A DNA stretch of 12,327 bases from Anaerolineales bacterium UBA3071 (GCA_002366755.1 DFBV01000218.1:1-12327); one strand, 5' to 3'; numbered from the stretch's first letter, positions 6,453 to 11,648 are shown. Notes: generated by a model not told the origin, from the sequence alone. Made by a program: numbers and translations.

Positions 6453-7364
6453 ATGTTCGGACGTGCACAGAAACGGAAAGAAAAGCACATCGCTCCTGAG
6501 CTCCTCTCCGCCTATCTGGACAAGCAGGTGACGCCCCAGGAACGTGGGCGGGTGGAGCAGCATCTGCGCGCCTGTGCGGTTTGTGCTCGCGAACTGGACA
6601 CGCTGCGCTACACAACGGATCTGCTGCGCGCCACGCCGCGAGTGAGCGTGCCTCACGCCTTCACCCTTTCGGAAGCAGACGTAAGACGCACTGCGGCGCG
6701 TCGCCGGGCACGCCGGTTCTCCGCCTACCTGCAGGGGGCCACGGCGGTGGTAGCTGCGCTCTTGCTCGTCGTCGCGGTGGGTGATGTTCTGCGGGCGCCC
6801 ATGCGCTACGAGGCACCAGCACCCATGGTAGCAGAGAAAGTCGTGGTAGAAACCGTGCTGGTGGAAGCGGAGGCGGTGCAAGACACAGGTATTATGGCAG
6901 TGCAAGAGACTCAGGAGACCGACAGAGCCGGCAAACAGGTTGTCGAGAAGCACACTGAAGCGGAGATGCTGGCTCTGGCCGCCACGCCCAGGGATGAGCC
7001 GCTGGCAGTGGGCGGAGGCCAGGCAGAGGCAAGCAGACCAGAGCCAGCGCCGACGGTTGTGGCCTTGAGGGCTGAAGAACCACCACGAGAAACCGCTCCG
7101 CCGCCCGAGCAGCCCAAGCCCAGCGCCCCACCCGCGCCAGCAGCAGCAGAGGAAGCAGCAGAGGAAAAGGAAGAGGAGGAAACCGCAGTCTCGCTTGCCG
7201 TTGCACCGACGCCGGCGCCTTTGCCGCAGCCCACGCTGGCGCACCTGGGGAAAGCTGCGCGGCCCGATTCATGGTGGACTTTGCCGCACCTGGTAGAGAT
7301 CGCCCTAGCTGGCCTGCTTGTCATCTTGCTGAGTCTCTCGCTTTGGCTGCGCAGGCGGCGATAA
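6453..7364 (+). CDS. Membrane anti-sigma factor with zinc-finger (ZAS) domain
   Basis: A probable inhibitor of the upstream ECF sigma factor. From ATG 6453 the protein is 303 aa; a TTG two codons earlier (6447) is an alternative start. The N-terminal cytoplasmic domain carries the zinc-binding anti-sigma signature H37-x3-C41-x2-C44 (HLRACAVC), preceded by LLSAYLDKQVTPQER, typical of the zf-HC2 family. A basic run (RRTAARRRARR) precedes a first membrane span at about 92-113. A long Ala/Glu/Pro-rich segment of about 160 residues, with near-uninterrupted AAEEAAEEKEEEE near its end, probably lies outside the membrane. A second span (about 277-299, IALAGLLVILLSLSLWL) ends in RRRR. Two spans put both termini in the cytoplasm, unlike the common single-span RseA-type layout. 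No recognisable sensor domain is visible in the outer segment. The gene ends 22 bases before the inverted repeat preceding rpsU. Confidence 0.85.
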   Translation: MFGRAQKRKEKHIAPELLSAYLDKQVTPQERGRVEQHLRACAVCARELDTLRYTTDLLRATPRVSVPHAFTLSEADVRRTAARRRARRFSAYLQGATAVVAALLLVVAVGDVLRAPMRYEAPAPMVAEKVVVETVLVEAEAVQDTGIMAVQETQETDRAGKQVVEKHTEAEMLALAATPRDEPLAVGGGQAEASRPEPAPTVVALRAEEPPRETAPPPEQPKPSAPPAPAAAEEAAEEKEEEETAVSLAVAPTPAPLPQPTLAHLGKAARPDSWWTLPHLVEIALAGLLVILLSLSLWLRRRR

Positions 7365-7385
7365 TAAGCATACCACGCAGATACG

Positions 7386-7411
7386 TCAAGTTGACATCTT
7401 GGACAACTTGA
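7386..7411. promoter_or_regulatory. Operator-like palindrome overlapping the rpsU-infA promoter
   Basis: TCAAGTTG (7386-7393) and CAACTTGA (7404-7411) form a perfect 8-bp inverted repeat with a 10-base centre. It covers the whole -35 box and stops one base before the -10, the placement expected of a repressor operator. It lacks a T run, so it is unlikely to terminate the anti-sigma transcript. Confidence 0.5.
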
Positions 7412-7418
7412 GTATAAT
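7391..7418 (+). promoter_or_regulatory. Strong sigma70 promoter for the rpsU-infA leader
   Basis: Perfect TTGACA (7391-7396), 16-base spacer, perfect TATAAT (7413-7418). It is the best promoter match in the window. Predicted transcription starts near 7425, about 240 bases before rpsU. Confidence 0.85.
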
Positions 7419-7424
7419 AGGGGT

Positions 7425-7627
7425 CGTGAGACAAGCCGTAAGGTGAGTCGAGGCATGGGCGGACAAATGCAAACTCTCTTGAATAGTGCGGTACCTGTCA
7501 AACTATCATGCACTTGTCAGGGAGGGAGCCATCGCGAGGATAATTGAGAGAGTACCCTGAAAGTAAGGGGTGATGAGCTCGATTGCCTGCGTGCCTGTCT
7601 GCGACCAGGACATTGAGCTCTTTTTTT
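7425..7627 (+). ncRNA. Structured leader RNA of rpsU-infA, or a stand-alone small RNA
   Basis: About 200 bases lie between a consensus promoter and an intrinsic terminator, with no credible ORF. Visible pairings: ACTCTCT (7473-7479) with AGAGAGT (7547-7553), and inside that AGTGC (7485-7489) with GCACT (7510-7514). The 3' end is the terminator hairpin at 7575-7620. I see no signature of 6S, SRP, RNase P or tmRNA, nor a T-box. Either it regulates rpsU-infA by attenuation, or it is an independent small RNA with read-through into rpsU. Folding was by eye only. Confidence 0.5.
7575..7627 (+). terminator. Intrinsic terminator (attenuator candidate) 40 bases before rpsU
   Basis: GAGCTCGAT (7575-7583) pairs with ATTGAGCTC (7612-7620), nine pairs including one G-U. 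The loop contains a smaller stem CCTG/CAGG (7594-7597 with 7606-7609). Seven T residues follow directly (7621-7627). The position between promoter and first gene makes it a likely attenuator. Confidence 0.75.
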
Positions 7628-7666
7628 GTGCAGAGCAGTACCTTGACCCTAAGGAGGTGAGTAGCC

Positions 7667-7873
7667 ATTTCAGTTCAACTTCGACCCGGAGAGTCGCCGG
7701 ACAGCTTGCTGAGGCGGTTCCGCAAGGAAGTCACCCGATCTCGGATCCTGAGCACTGTGCGGAGGAAGCGGTGGTACGTGCCGCCGAGCGAGCTGCGTCG
7801 CCGCAAGCGCCAGAAGGCCATCCGCAAGGCAAGGCGACAGCAGCGCAAGACAGAGTGGCGGATGAGAGAGTGA
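7667..7873 (+). CDS. rpsU: 30S ribosomal protein S21, apparent ATT start
   Basis: A 68-residue, extremely basic S21 protein of the small ribosomal subunit, placed near the mRNA 3' anti-Shine-Dalgarno region. The frame reads (I/M)SVQLRPGESPDSLLRRFRK at the N-terminus, matching the S21 pattern of an SVxVxxGES start and an (A/L)-L-(K/R)-R-F-(K/R)-(K/R) core, then RILSTVRRKRWYVPPSE and an Arg/Lys-rich tail. No ATG, GTG or TTG exists at the expected start: an in-frame TGA lies at 7658-7660, and the first codon that fits is ATT at 7667, nine bases after a perfect AAGGAGG (7651-7657). The GTG at 7657-7659 is out of frame and inside the ribosome site. The next possible TTG would remove the conserved N-terminus. 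infA follows 7 bases after the stop. A sequencing error (ATG read as ATT) is the main alternative. Confidence 0.88.
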   Translation: MSVQLRPGESPDSLLRRFRKEVTRSRILSTVRRKRWYVPPSELRRRKRQKAIRKARRQQRKTEWRMRE

Positions 7874-7880
7874 GGATCTG

Positions 7881-8123
7881 ATGGCTGCACAATCATCCAA
7901 AGAGAAACTGGAGATGGAAGGGACGGTTCTCAAAACCTTCACCGGTCCCCAGTTCCGCGTGGAATTAGACGGAGGCCACACCGTGCTGGCCTATCTGTCG
8001 GGGAAGATGCGTAAGCACTACATACGCGTCCTTCTCGGGGACCGTGTGCGGGTGGAGCTGTCGCCCTACGACCTGACACGGGGACGGATCACCTACCGCT
8101 ATAAGAAGCCTATGGGCAACTAA
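7881..8123 (+). CDS. infA: Translation initiation factor IF-1
   Basis: An 80-aa OB-fold factor that binds the ribosomal A site during initiation and assists IF-2 and IF-3. Family features are strong: EGTVLKTFTGPQFRVELDGGHTVLAYLSGKMRKHYIRVL, then GDRVRVELSPYDLTRGRITYRYK, the near-invariant IF-1 ending. It is somewhat longer than the usual 71-73 aa because of an N-terminal AAQSSKEKLE segment and a short KPMGN tail. The ATG at 7881 has GAGG 5 bases upstream. It is 7 bases from rpsU, so the two are surely co-transcribed. infA more often sits in the large ribosomal protein cluster beside rpmJ and rpsM, so this could be a relocated or a second copy; the window cannot distinguish these. Confidence 0.96.
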   Translation: MAAQSSKEKLEMEGTVLKTFTGPQFRVELDGGHTVLAYLSGKMRKHYIRVLLGDRVRVELSPYDLTRGRITYRYKKPMGN

Positions 8124-8125
8124 CC

Positions 8126-8212
8126 AGCCCTTCCACAGCGGAGCGGCAGGTATGGAAACCTGCCCTACGGAAAACTGATGTGAGTAGGGCGGCTTTCCAT
8201 AGCCGCCGGGCT
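8126..8212. repeat. Paired-hairpin intergenic element, type TTTCCATA (REP/BIME-like)
   Basis: Left hairpin GGCAGG (8145-8150), loop TATGGAAA, CCTGCC (8159-8164), followed by CTAC (8165-8168). Right hairpin is preceded by GTAG (8184-8187): GGCGGC (8188-8193), loop TTTCCATA, GCCGCC (8202-8207). The loops are exact reverse complements, the stems differ but pair perfectly, and AGCCC (8126-8130) can close on GGGCT (8208-8212). Same design as 985-1051, but here GTAG is on the inner side. It starts 2 bases after the infA stop. Confidence 0.65.
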
Positions 8213-8254
8213 TGTGGCCGCGTGCCAGTTCTGCCTTAATACCCAGAGAGTGTC

Positions 8255-8632
8255 GTGAAATCAGCGGATGCCAGCAACCGCAATCGAAGAGGAAAGAGCA
8301 AGAAGCAGCCAACGCAGGAGCATCAGGCTAGACTGCTCAGAGAACTGGCCGAAGCGCGAGAGGAATTGACGCGCCTGGAAAGGAAGCTAGAGCATCGGCC
8401 TGACTTCGGTCTGGGTCAAGGTAGCCCGGATATCTATGAGTGGGAGATGAATCTCGCTCTGCGCAAACGCGTCCTGGCCAAGATCGCTTCCCTGGAAGAT
8501 GCCCTGAAGAGTCTGGATGAAGGAGACTACGGCATCTGCGAACGCTGTGGCGAACAGATCGAGCCCGAACGGCTGGACATACTGCCGGATACGACACTCT
8601 GCATCAGATGTGCACAGAGGATCCGCTACTAG
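8255..8632 (+). CDS. DksA/TraR-family zinc-finger protein
   Basis: A 125-aa protein of the DksA/TraR C4-type family, whose members bind the RNA polymerase secondary channel and tune transcription, in some bacteria together with ppGpp. The N-terminal 25 residues are basic and probably disordered. A coiled coil follows (about 24-48, ARLLRELAEAREELTRLERKL, and 63-90). The loop between helices holds FGLGQGSPDIYEWEMNLALRKR. The zinc finger is CERC (95-98) and CIRC (116-119), separated by GEQIEPERLDILPDTTL, the classic family spacing. The GTG at 8255 is the only plausible start; its ribosome site is weak (AGAGAG). A weak promoter candidate is TTGTGG (8212-8217), 18 bases, TTAATA (8236-8241). A terminator follows at 8715-8752. 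Family is firm; functional equivalence to E. coli DksA is not shown. Confidence 0.92.
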   Translation: MKSADASNRNRRGKSKKQPTQEHQARLLRELAEAREELTRLERKLEHRPDFGLGQGSPDIYEWEMNLALRKRVLAKIASLEDALKSLDEGDYGICERCGEQIEPERLDILPDTTLCIRCAQRIRY

Positions 8633-8714
8633 TTGCCAGGGTGAAAGCGGTTCTGAGGAGCTGAAGTTGCCGTGTGTGACACAGTGAGGGGTTTCTGTGT
8701 ATAAGCGGTGAGAC

Positions 8715-8752
8715 GGAAGGGTCGCATGAGTTGTTCTTGCGACCTTCCTTTT
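8715..8752 (+). terminator. Intrinsic terminator of the DksA-like gene
   Basis: GGAAGGGTCGCA (8715-8726) pairs with TGCGACCTTCC (8738-8748), 11 pairs with one bulged G, followed by TTTT (8749-8752). It isolates the upstream genes from the cytochrome gene and rules out cytochrome starts near 8731. Confidence 0.8.
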
Positions 8753-8753
8753 C

Positions 8754-8778
8754 TGCGCAGCAGATTTGCGCAGCAGAT
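8754..8778 (+). repeat. 12-bp tandem repeat, two copies
   Basis: TGCGCAGCAGAT occurs at 8754-8765 and again at 8767-8778 with one base between, immediately after the terminator and upstream of the cytochrome gene. Function unknown; could be slippage or paired protein sites. Confidence 0.8.
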
Positions 8779-8826
8779 GCTCGCTGTCAAGGCCGCAGTC
8801 ACCAGGCAACAAGGGAGAGAAAGAGC

Positions 8827-9609
8827 TTGCTGGTCTACAGAAAACGCAAGACGATGATCGTCCTTGTCTACCTCATAGCCGTTGTGGTCCTCGTCCCTGT
8901 TCTCGGAACGTGTAGCCAGGCGGTCACCCCGTCTCCATCGCCTTCACCTTCGCCAGCTCTGCCTGCCCCCTTGCCTACGGTTGCCCGCGTGTCGGCTAGG
9001 CTGATCCCGCACCCGGTGGCAGGGCGAGAGGAATGCCACCTTTGCCACGGCGAAGGCGAGCCGCACGCCATGCCCGCCAATCACGCGGGCAGCGGCGACG
9101 AAACCTGCACCGTCTGCCATGACGTGCAGCCATCGCCCGCCCGGCTGGCTGGGGGCAGCACCGCGGAGATGGGACAGAGCATCTGGCAGGAGCGGTCTGG
9201 GCTTTCCTGCCGTAACTGTCACGGCTACCAGGGAGGGGGAGGCTTTGGGCCACCGCTGGCCGACACGAGCCTCGACTTCGATGCTTTCAGGCAGCGCACG
9301 CGGTCGCCCCTTGCGGACCGCATGCCGCCCATCGCGACGGCTCCGGATGATCCGGCGATAGAGCAGAGTGGCACGTGGATCAGCGACGACGATTTGCGCC
9401 TGGTCCATGCCTGGCTTGCCGGTGTGGAGCCTGAGCCCCCTGAACCCACCCCGGAGGCGGCGCTGCCGCCGATCACCCACGGTTTGGATGGTCGAGAAGA
9501 CTGCCTCTTCTGCCACGACGCCGACAAGGCAATGCCCTTCCCCAACGATCACCAGGGGTGGAGTAACGACACCTGTCTGAGCTGTCACTCTGCACCAGGG
9601 GATAAGTAG
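8827..9609 (+). CDS. Exported pentaheme cytochrome c with diheme-monoheme-diheme layout
   Basis: A 260-aa electron-transfer protein with five CxxCH heme-attachment sites. From the TTG at 8827: CHLCH (70-74), CTVCH (94-98), CRNCH (128-132), CLFCH (226-230), CLSCH (250-254). The N-terminus has YRKRK, a hydrophobic stretch (about 11-27) and Cys29 (VLGTC), giving a signal peptide or membrane anchor; the Thr before Cys makes it a poor lipobox. A short Ser/Pro linker follows. The first and last heme pairs are similar (HPVAGREECHLCH versus HGLDGREDCLFCH, each followed by a Met-Pro and His segment and a second CxxCH), suggesting duplication. The middle part (GQSIWQERSGLSCRNCHG, with RMPP as a possible Met ligand, ending LRLVHAWL) resembles a class I monoheme cytochrome c. 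The TTG at 8827 has GGGAG 9 bases upstream; ATG 8854 is an alternative. Maturation and partners are not encoded nearby. Confidence 0.85.
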   Translation: MLVYRKRKTMIVLVYLIAVVVLVPVLGTCSQAVTPSPSPSPSPALPAPLPTVARVSARLIPHPVAGREECHLCHGEGEPHAMPANHAGSGDETCTVCHDVQPSPARLAGGSTAEMGQSIWQERSGLSCRNCHGYQGGGGFGPPLADTSLDFDAFRQRTRSPLADRMPPIATAPDDPAIEQSGTWISDDDLRLVHAWLAGVEPEPPEPTPEAALPPITHGLDGREDCLFCHDADKAMPFPNDHQGWSNDTCLSCHSAPGDK

Positions 9610-9687
9610 ACAAGTACACAAGGCGTTAAAGAGCATCTGGCTGCCCCTTGTCTACTTGTTTCCCTGTTCACTTGTCTACTTGTCTAC
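9610..9687. repeat. Octamer repeat array forming a hairpin between convergent genes
   Basis: On the minus strand the 8-base unit GTAGACAA appears as a run of five full or degenerate copies (9687 down to 9648), and one exact and one near copy in opposite orientation begin at 9606. ACAAGTACACAAGG (9610-9623) pairs with CCTTGTCTACTTGT (9646-9659) at 13 of 14 positions with a 22-base loop. It overlaps the end of the methyltransferase gene and may end transcription from both sides. Confidence 0.7.
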
Positions 9688-10432
9688 TTCCTGTCTTTTC
9701 CACTACCAGAAAATGACTCAGCCCGAAGGCGCGCAGGGGCGTTCGCTCCAGAGCGTACATGAAACGTCGCAGCCAGCGGCCCAACACCGGCCTGCGGGCG
9801 ACGATGTTGTCGAAACCAGGGTAGATCCGTGTGTAGTGAACGAAACGGGCTGGCAGCCCAGCGAGGAGCCGCTTCAGGTCCCGCCGCGTGTAGGCCCGCA
9901 CGTGGGGAACCAGGCGGTTCCGCCAGCGGTCCGGCAGCCAGTTGATGAGCGGCGTGTTGCCGAAGTGGTAGCTGCCCCGCCAGTAGTGGCCGTGGGTCTC
10001 GAAAGGATAGAGCCGGTTGGGGCAGAAGAGGAGCAGCCGACCGCCAGGCCGCAGTACGCGTAGCGCCTCGACCAGCGCCTGCTGGTCATCGTCCACATGC
10101 TCGATCACTTCGTGGCTGAGGACGACGTCCAGGCTGCCGTCGGCGTAGGGCAGCCTTTCGCCAGCGGCGACCTGCAATGCAGCATCGGGCACCGCTGCCT
10201 GTGCCTCGGCCACCCGCTCCGGCTCGATGTCCAGTCCGTAGACGTGTAGCGTGAAGTCGCGCAGTGCCCGGACGTACATCCCCACGCCGCAGCCGTCCAC
10301 CAGGACGCGTGCATCGTCCAGTGATGCCCAGCACCGCATCATCCCCAGCCGTCGCTCCTGTCCTGCCCGCCAGACCAGCGAGGGTACGCCGCGTGTGGCG
10401 GCAATATCCTTGTCGAGATAAACTTCGTCCAT
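9668..10432 (-). CDS. Class I SAM-dependent methyltransferase
   Basis: A 254-aa protein (from ATG 10432) with a Rossmann-type methyltransferase fold of the Methyltransf_11/UbiE-like group. Motif I is VLVDGCGVGMYVRAL, with acidic GLDIEPERV at the end of strand 2, GERLPYADGSLDVVLSHEVIEHVDD as motif II/III, and LRPGGRLLLFCPNR. The second half, with aromatic segments (THGHYWRGSYHFGN, YTRIYPGFDN), should form the substrate lid; the substrate is not evident. The C-terminal VVEKTGSRQVDK runs into the octamer repeat array, so its last residues and stop codon are repeat-encoded. An in-frame extension to 10486 exists, but MDEVYLDKD is the better N-terminus; no strong ribosome site is visible for either. 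It is convergent with the cytochrome gene and follows the DUF4097 gene on the same strand across a palindrome-filled gap. Confidence 0.85.
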   Translation of the reverse strand: MDEVYLDKDIAATRGVPSLVWRAGQERRLGMMRCWASLDDARVLVDGCGVGMYVRALRDFTLHVYGLDIEPERVAEAQAAVPDAALQVAAGERLPYADGSLDVVLSHEVIEHVDDDQQALVEALRVLRPGGRLLLFCPNRLYPFETHGHYWRGSYHFGNTPLINWLPDRWRNRLVPHVRAYTRRDLKRLLAGLPARFVHYTRIYPGFDNIVARRPVLGRWLRRFMYALERTPLRAFGLSHFLVVEKTGSRQVDK

Positions 10433-10506
10433 AACCAAGTGCGCTCCGCGCCGTCGTCTCTGCCATGATACCACGGACAGAGACACGCGTCAAACTGTCT
10501 GTGGAG

Positions 10507-10530
10507 AACCCTGCGGCTCTTCGCAGGGTT
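10507..10530. repeat. Perfect 9-bp hairpin
   Basis: AACCCTGCG (10507-10515) and CGCAGGGTT (10522-10530) with loop GCTCTT. It lies between the DUF4097 gene and the methyltransferase. There is no T run after it on the minus strand, so terminator function is doubtful. CTCTTCGC (10517-10524) can also pair with GCGAAGAG (10584-10591) in the adjacent element. Confidence 0.75.
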
Positions 10531-10536
10531 TGGGAA

Positions 10537-10598
10537 GCCAGACGCGAGGAAGCCCAGGCATGCAGCCTGGGCTTCCCCAACGGAGCGAAGAGTCTGGC
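10537..10598. repeat. Nested inverted repeat: outer 7 bp, inner 12 bp
   Basis: The inner stem GGAAGCCCAGGC (10548-10559) pairs perfectly with GCCTGGGCTTCC (10565-10576) around ATGCA. The outer stem GCCAGAC (10537-10543) pairs with GTCTGGC (10592-10598). It lies 8 bases after the DUF4097 stop on the minus strand. It could stabilise or end that transcript, but no T run follows. Confidence 0.75.
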
Positions 10599-10606
10599 AA
10601 GAGACG

Positions 10607-11488
10607 TTAGTCTTTGTAGATCCGGATGCTCCCTACCTCGGACCCCAGCTTGAGTTTCGCCGTGGGATTCTCGCCCACTGTGCCCTCAATACGTCCGCCG
10701 ACGAATTGCTTCCGTCCCTGGACTCCCCTGACATCGAAATCACACGTCACGGCCCCTACATTGCTTTCCGCATCAATCTCGAAGCTACTGTCGGCGGGAA
10801 GCGTCAGGGCAATGTCCCCCACATCGCTCCGTATGTCGCAACGCACGCCTTCGCCTAGAACCCCCTCGAAGCGGATGCGAGCCACATCGGTTCGCACCTT
10901 CAGACTGTCGCGAACCACGACGTCCTTCAGTTCCACCTGCCCTACGTCAGTGCTGATGTCCACCTGGCCCTCGACCCCTTCGACCTCTACGTCGGCGATG
11001 TCCAACTGGAGCTTGAGGTCGGTCTGTTGAGGTACGGTGATCTCCAGGTCTACGCGGGCGCGCTTCTCACGCCAGTCACCTCCCAATTGCCGCAGTTGAG
11101 GCATGTCCACTTTGACGAGAATACGCTCGTCCCGCTGGATAAGCGACACATCTATTCGATCCAGCGCCCGCTCAGCAGCATCTCTGTCGCCTGCCCAGGC
11201 ATGCTTTGTCGCCTCAATCTCCACCACTGCGCCCGATCCAGCGCTGATCTCCACATCGCAGACAGGGCAGTCCACGTCCAGCAGGGGTATTCCTTCGACA
11301 GCAAACTGTTCCCTCATGATCGCCGTCGCCTCGACGCTAGGCCCAGTGAAGTCGGCGACATCGAAGTCGAAGCCGGTCTCCCGGCTCCACGAGAAGAGGC
11401 CAAGACCCAGCCCGACGCCGGTCATGGCGCAGCAACACAGCAGCAACAGCACAACAATCACGATGATCCACACAGTCCGGCGTTGCAT
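10607..11488 (-). CDS. Membrane-anchored DUF4097-type beta-repeat protein
   Basis: A 293-aa protein with an N-terminal membrane anchor (about 5-32, including CCC at 18-20) and an outer beta-repeat domain resembling the DUF4097 adhesin-like family. Repeats with the core (D/E)VGxVxL occur at about 163 (DIADVEVEG), 180 (TDVGQVELKD), 200 (TDVARIRFEG), 221 (SDVGDIALTL), 242 (SNVGAVTCDF) and 283 (SEVGSIRIYK), predicting a parallel beta-helix. A CPVC pair (74-77) precedes the first strands. Family members are often found with ECF sigma/anti-sigma or PspC-like envelope-stress genes; the biochemical role is unknown. The ATG at 11488 has GGAGG 8 bases upstream. A possible ECF-type promoter lies at 11527-11552, so control by an ECF sigma factor is conceivable. 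Gene reality is firm; family assignment rests on repeat pattern. Confidence 0.82.
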   Translation of the reverse strand: MQRRTVWIIVIVVLLLLCCCAMTGVGLGLGLFSWSRETGFDFDVADFTGPSVEATAIMREQFAVEGIPLLDVDCPVCDVEISAGSGAVVEIEATKHAWAGDRDAAERALDRIDVSLIQRDERILVKVDMPQLRQLGGDWREKRARVDLEITVPQQTDLKLQLDIADVEVEGVEGQVDISTDVGQVELKDVVVRDSLKVRTDVARIRFEGVLGEGVRCDIRSDVGDIALTLPADSSFEIDAESNVGAVTCDFDVRGVQGRKQFVGGRIEGTVGENPTAKLKLGSEVGSIRIYKD

Positions 11489-11526
11489 GATTCCTTCCTC
11501 CTTGGTCAGATGCTTTCACCTACCTT

Positions 11527-11552
11527 TACGTGCTGTGGCGGAGAAAGTTACA
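11527..11552 (-). promoter_or_regulatory. Possible ECF-sigma promoter for the DUF4097 gene
   Basis: On the minus strand: TGTAAC (11552-11547), exactly 16 bases, CGTA (11530-11527), about 38 bases before the ATG. This matches the usual ECF pattern of an AAC-type -35 and CGT-type -10. Such short motifs arise by chance. Confidence 0.35.
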
Positions 11553-11648
11553 GGCGCAGCACGAGCATGTGCAGAGACTCCGCATGACGGTTTCCTCCCC
11601 AACAAGTCACTTGGCGATGGATGCAACTGCCCTTGGCCGCTATCAGGT

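Noticed and set aside
6387..7244. Minus-strand frame of 285 codons rich in Cys, Leu and Arg
   Set aside because: It is the complement of the GC-rich, Ala/Glu/Pro-rich anti-sigma gene; the + strand has the ZAS motif and two membrane spans.
7425..7627. The leader RNA as 6S, SRP, RNase P RNA, tmRNA or a T-box
   Set aside because: None of the conserved signatures I know for these RNAs was found in the sequence.
7570..7881. Open frame of 103 codons starting at ATG 7570
   Set aside because: It starts inside the terminator hairpin and reads the rpsU DNA in the wrong frame; the S21 frame gives a clear ribosomal protein.
8670..8698. TGTGTGACACA and TCTGTGTATA near 8675-8702 as a CRP or FNR site
   Set aside because: Neither the TGTGA-N6-TCACA nor the TTGAT-N4-ATCAA pattern is present.
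8944..9636. Minus-strand frame of 230 codons
   Set aside because: Antisense to the cytochrome; five CxxCH motifs on the + strand decide the coding strand.
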